Assembly: GCA_963803735.1 (NCBI GenBank)
Contig: CAWDNV010000022.1
Coordinates: forward strand, 62,001 to 126,000
DNA: 64,000 bases
Source of the DNA: Palsa-189 sp963803735
GTDB taxonomy: Bacteria > Acidobacteriota > Terriglobia > Acidiferrales > UBA7541
Direction: 5' to 3'
Positions 60,978-64,000 of this stretch are shown one piece after another. The position numbers and the translations under genes are program-made. Under the pieces are notes generated by a model. The model did no database searches, was not told the origin of the DNA, and saw only the letters and a program-made list of their open reading frames with translations. The first letter of the stretch is position 1, and each line of letters starts with the position of its first letter.

Positions 60978-63647
60978 CTAGAGCATCTGCCGCAGGACGT
61001 AAGGCAGAATCCCGCCATGGCGGTAGTAAGCAACTTCTTCCGGTGTGTCGGCCCGGGCTATGACCTCAAAAGTTTTTTCTCTGCCCTTATCGTCGCGCGC
61101 ATGTACGCTAAGCTTCGCTCGCGGCGCCAGATTGCTGACGCCTTCTACGCTAAACGATTCGTGGCCCGTAAGCCCGAGCGATTCCGCAGTTTCGCCCGGC
61201 TTGAATTCCAGCGGCAGCACGCCCATGCCCACCAGATTGCTGCGGTGAATCCGTTCATAACTTTCAGCAATTACCGCGCGTACGCCTAGCAGGAGCGTGC
61301 CTTTGGCAGCCCAATCGCGTGAAGAGCCTGCGCCGTATTCCTTGCCGGCCAGGACCATGAGCGGCACGCCTTCTTGTTTGTAGCGCATCGCCGCATCATA
61401 GATTGTCATTTTTTCGCCGCTGGGCTGATGCAGAGTCCAACCGCCTTCGGTCCCAGGCGCAAGTTGGTTGCGCAGACGAATATTTGCAAATGTCCCGCGC
61501 ACCATTACTTCGTGATTTCCGCGGCGAGCACCATAGGAATTAAAGTCCGACGGCTTCACTCCATTCGCAATGAGGTATTTGCCGGCCGGGCCATCGGGTT
61601 GAATTGAGCCGGCGGGGGAGATGTGGTCCGTCGTGACGCTATGCCCGAGCACAGCCAGCACACGCGCGTTGTGAATATCGGAAAGCGCGGGAGGATTTTT
61701 GGGCATGTCTTCGAAAAAGGGGGGGCACTTGATATATGTGGATTTTGCGTCCCAGGCGTACAGATCGCCTTCCGGCACCTGTAGTCCACGCCAGCGTTCA
61801 TCGCCTTCAAAGATTGCGCCGTACTCCTTAAGGTACATATCTGTGGTTACCGCCTTGCGCACGATTTCTTCCACTTCTTTGGGAGTCGGCCAGATGTCGC
61901 GCAAATAGACCGGGTTGCCGTTGCGGTCGTTGCCTAAAGATTCGGTAGCCATATCGAAATCCATGCGGCCGGCAAGAGCATAGGCGACCACAAGGGGCGG
62001 TGAAGCTAAATAATTTGCCCGGACAAGCGGGTGAATGCGGCCCTCGAAGTTACGATTGCCGCTGAGCACAGAGACCGCGACGAGACTGTTTTCCTTAATG
62101 GCTGAGCCGATTGCTTCGGGAAGCGGGCCGCTATTGCCTATACATGTCGTGCAGCCGAAACCCACCAGATTGAACTTCAGTTTTTCGAGATAGGGCGTAA
62201 GCCCAGCTGCCTTGAGGTAGTCCGTCACTACCTTGGATCCGGGCGCAAGGCTCGTTTTAACCCAGGGTTTCGATTCCAGCCCGCGCTCGACCGCTTTTTT
62301 CGCCACAAGTCCCGCGCCAAGCATCAGGGAAGGATTTGAGGTATTCGTGCAACTCGTAATCGCGGCAATCACCACCGAACCATTCGAGAGTTCGAATCGG
62401 TCTCCGTTGTTCTTTACCTCGACGTGCTTCGAAGTAGTCCCCTCCATAGCCTTCGCGAAGGAGCTCTTGGCTTGGCGCAGCGGCACGCGGTCCTGGGGCC
62501 TCTTGGGTCCCGCCAATGTTGGTTCGACTTTGCCAAGGTCCAGCTGCAGGGTGTCCGAAAACAGAGGATCGGGAGTTTCGTCGGTGCGGAAGAGACCTTG
62601 CATTTTTGTGTAGGCCTCGACCAATGCCTGGCGCTCGGCGCTTCGTCCGGTAAATTTCAAATAGGCCAGCGTCTCTGCGTCGACAGGGAAGAATCCCATC
62701 GTGGCGCCGTATTCAGGCGCCATGTTGGCGATGGTCGCGCGATCCGGCAACGTGAGATTCGAAAGGCCGGTTCCGTAAAACTCGACGAACTGCCCCACGA
62801 CGCCTTTTTTGCGCAACATCTCAGTTACGGTCAGCACTAGATCGGTTGCCGTTGCGCCTTCTGGCAAGCGGCCGTGCAGCTTGAAGCCGACTACATCGGG
62901 AACCAGCATAGAGAGCGGCTGGCCGAGCATTGCTGCCTCTGCTTCAATGCCGCCCACGCCCCAGCCGAAAACGCCCAGTCCGTTGACCATCGTGGTGTGG
63001 GAATCGGTGCCTACCAGCGAATCCGGATACGCCGCGACTCGGCCATCCGGTGCGTGATCGCAGACCACGCGGGCCAGATATTCGAGATTGACCTGATGGC
63101 AAATGCCCGTGTCTGGCGGCACAACTGCAAAATTGCGGAACCCATTCTGGCCCCAACGCAGAAATTGGTAACGCTCCACATTGCGCTGAAACTCCATTTG
63201 CGCATTGAAGGCAAACGCCATGTCGCTGCCAAACTTATCGACTTGCACCGAGTGGTCGATCACCAATTCAGCGGGAAGCAGGGGATTGATTTTTTTTGCA
63301 TCGCCGCCCATCTTCGCGATGGCGTCCCGCATCGCCGCAAGGTCAGCAACGGCTGGAACGCCAGTGAAGTCCTGCAGCAGCACTCGCGCGGGCATAAAAG
63401 CGATCTCTGAGCGCTTTGGGGTGACTGGCTGCCATTCCGCCAGCGCCTCAATGTCTTTGGCGTAAACGAATCGGTCATCCTCCTGGCGCAGCAGGTTCTC
63501 CAGCAAAATTCGAATCGAGAACGGGAGCTTGGCCACGTGGCCGATTCCTCTGCGGTGCAGCGCCTCCAGGCGGTGGACCTCGTAAGATTGATCACCTACG
63601 GTGAGCGTACCGCGCGCGCCGAACGAATTTTTCGAAGACGCAGGCAT
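60978..63647 (-). CDS. acnA: Aconitate hydratase A
   Basis: An 889-residue cytosolic [4Fe-4S] enzyme of the TCA cycle, interconverting citrate and isocitrate. Cluster cysteines are in ITSCTNTSNP and GFGCTTCIGNSGPL. Other active-site segments are VGTDSHTTMVNGLGVFGWGVGG and GAGSSRDWAAKG; the swivelling C-terminal domain begins about residue 690. The length matches the AcnA/IRP class. It converges with lgt (38 bp between stops). Its promoter should lie within 63648-63851. Confidence 0.96.
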   Translation of the reverse strand: MPASSKNSFGARGTLTVGDQSYEVHRLEALHRRGIGHVAKLPFSIRILLENLLRQEDDRFVYAKDIEALAEWQPVTPKRSEIAFMPARVLLQDFTGVPAVADLAAMRDAIAKMGGDAKKINPLLPAELVIDHSVQVDKFGSDMAFAFNAQMEFQRNVERYQFLRWGQNGFRNFAVVPPDTGICHQVNLEYLARVVCDHAPDGRVAAYPDSLVGTDSHTTMVNGLGVFGWGVGGIEAEAAMLGQPLSMLVPDVVGFKLHGRLPEGATATDLVLTVTEMLRKKGVVGQFVEFYGTGLSNLTLPDRATIANMAPEYGATMGFFPVDAETLAYLKFTGRSAERQALVEAYTKMQGLFRTDETPDPLFSDTLQLDLGKVEPTLAGPKRPQDRVPLRQAKSSFAKAMEGTTSKHVEVKNNGDRFELSNGSVVIAAITSCTNTSNPSLMLGAGLVAKKAVERGLESKPWVKTSLAPGSKVVTDYLKAAGLTPYLEKLKFNLVGFGCTTCIGNSGPLPEAIGSAIKENSLVAVSVLSGNRNFEGRIHPLVRANYLASPPLVVAYALAGRMDFDMATESLGNDRNGNPVYLRDIWPTPKEVEEIVRKAVTTDMYLKEYGAIFEGDERWRGLQVPEGDLYAWDAKSTYIKCPPFFEDMPKNPPALSDIHNARVLAVLGHSVTTDHISPAGSIQPDGPAGKYLIANGVKPSDFNSYGARRGNHEVMVRGTFANIRLRNQLAPGTEGGWTLHQPSGEKMTIYDAAMRYKQEGVPLMVLAGKEYGAGSSRDWAAKGTLLLGVRAVIAESYERIHRSNLVGMGVLPLEFKPGETAESLGLTGHESFSVEGVSNLAPRAKLSVHARDDKGREKTFEVIARADTPEEVAYYRHGGILPYVLRQML

Positions 63648-63851
63648 GTTCTAATCCTCTCTGACCACTGGACCTATTAGGGTTAATTTAACATTGCATC
63701 ATAACGCAAACAGCGGGGTACGTGTGCAGCCTAGGCGTCGCTTCGCAGGTCCTGCCGACGGTTTTCGTCGATGTCAATGCAGATCGATTAGAATGACATG
63801 AGCGCGGCGCATCGGACTTGTCGCGGCACGCGTTTTCAAGGCGGAGTTTAG

Positions 63852-64000
63852 GTGAAGGTCGTCCTGATCTCAACGTATGAGCTTGGTCACCAACCTTTCG
63901 GGTTGGCTTCGCCAGCCGCGTGGCTGCAACGCAGCGGCGCTAGGGTCACTTGCTCGATTTATCGCGCCAGCCTTTTCAGATGAAGACGCAGTGCGTGCCG
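63852..64000 (+). CDS. Start of a cobalamin-binding/radical-SAM-like protein, partial and apparently frameshifted
   Basis: From a GTG with GGAG upstream the frame reads VKVVLISTYELGHQPFGLAS and continues PAAWLQRSGARVTC, which looks like the N-terminal B12-binding-type domain of radical SAM proteins (I recall similar openings in CUAEP/CCAEP-tail radical SAM proteins). After VTC the phase breaks: this frame ends at TGA 63981, while the other frames give DLSRQPF and then DEDAVRA, the expected continuation. Two one-base losses in about 35 bp would explain it. The gene runs off the window. Confidence 0.5.

Noticed and set aside
1..64000. CRISPR arrays, prophage modules, toxin-antitoxin or restriction systems, tRNA and rRNA genes
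   Set aside because: Looked for by eye on both strands; no regularly spaced repeats, structural phage genes, typical small antitoxin/toxin pairs, or T-arm/anticodon patterns outside coding regions were found.

Overview
The window looks like chromosomal DNA of a soil-type Acidobacteriota (Terriglobia-like). The clues are an Oar-type TonB receptor with an N-terminal carboxypeptidase-regulatory domain, two secreted repeat proteins ending in the Ser-Cys-Gly-Gly tail typical of this phylum, an alternative complex III plus caa3 oxidase cluster, a FecR protein with a long Trp/Gly-rich tail, and moderately high GC. The assignment is inferred from gene content only; there is no rRNA or tRNA here.

Layout. 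1-5.3 kb: end of an ABC ATPase, an OPT transporter, an O-methyltransferase, a Pal-like lipoprotein and a secreted protein of unknown function. 5.4-13.2 kb: the aspartate-family amino-acid block. A lysine (L-box) riboswitch leads dapE-lysC-dapB-dapA-dapD on the plus strand. A SAM-I (S-box) riboswitch with an intrinsic terminator leads thrC-thrB on the minus strand. The two operons converge with 4 bp between stop codons. 13.3-25.9 kb: small secreted and envelope proteins, a TPR protein, two YncE-like beta-propellers, two large paralogous repeat proteins, an AsmA protein and HflX. 25.9-31.7 kb: the TonB receptor, then a complete IS1202-like insertion sequence (1412 bp, 16-bp target duplication), then a protoglobin. 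31.8-40.4 kb: a DUF4142 protein, a cytochrome c, two hydrolases, an old-yellow-enzyme reductase, a PilZ-Sel1 membrane protein and a ThDP-dependent oxidase.

40.5-52.9 kb (minus strand): one tightly coupled respiratory operon, actC-actA-actB-actD-actE-actF, a 154-residue unknown membrane protein, sco, ctaC-ctaD-ctaE-ctaF. It encodes quinol oxidation by alternative complex III, copper-centre assembly and a caa3-type oxygen reductase. A ku gene lies directly upstream in the same direction. 54-60.1 kb: a PfpI-type protein, then an NtrB/NtrC-like pair, followed by a well-formed sigma-54 promoter driving a FecR gene. That gene carries one in-frame TGA after which the family's tail stays open for 663 bases. 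60.2-64 kb: a divergent Lgt homologue, aconitase, and the start of a cobalamin-binding/radical-SAM-like protein that appears frameshifted at the right edge.

The strongest points for follow-up are the SAM riboswitch on a threonine operon, the NtrC/sigma-54/FecR unit with its in-frame TGA, the unnamed membrane protein inside the ACIII-caa3 operon, the repeated TM-Cys-Gly-Gly C-terminal tail, and the long target duplication of the insertion sequence. I saw no CRISPR array, phage block or classical defence island.
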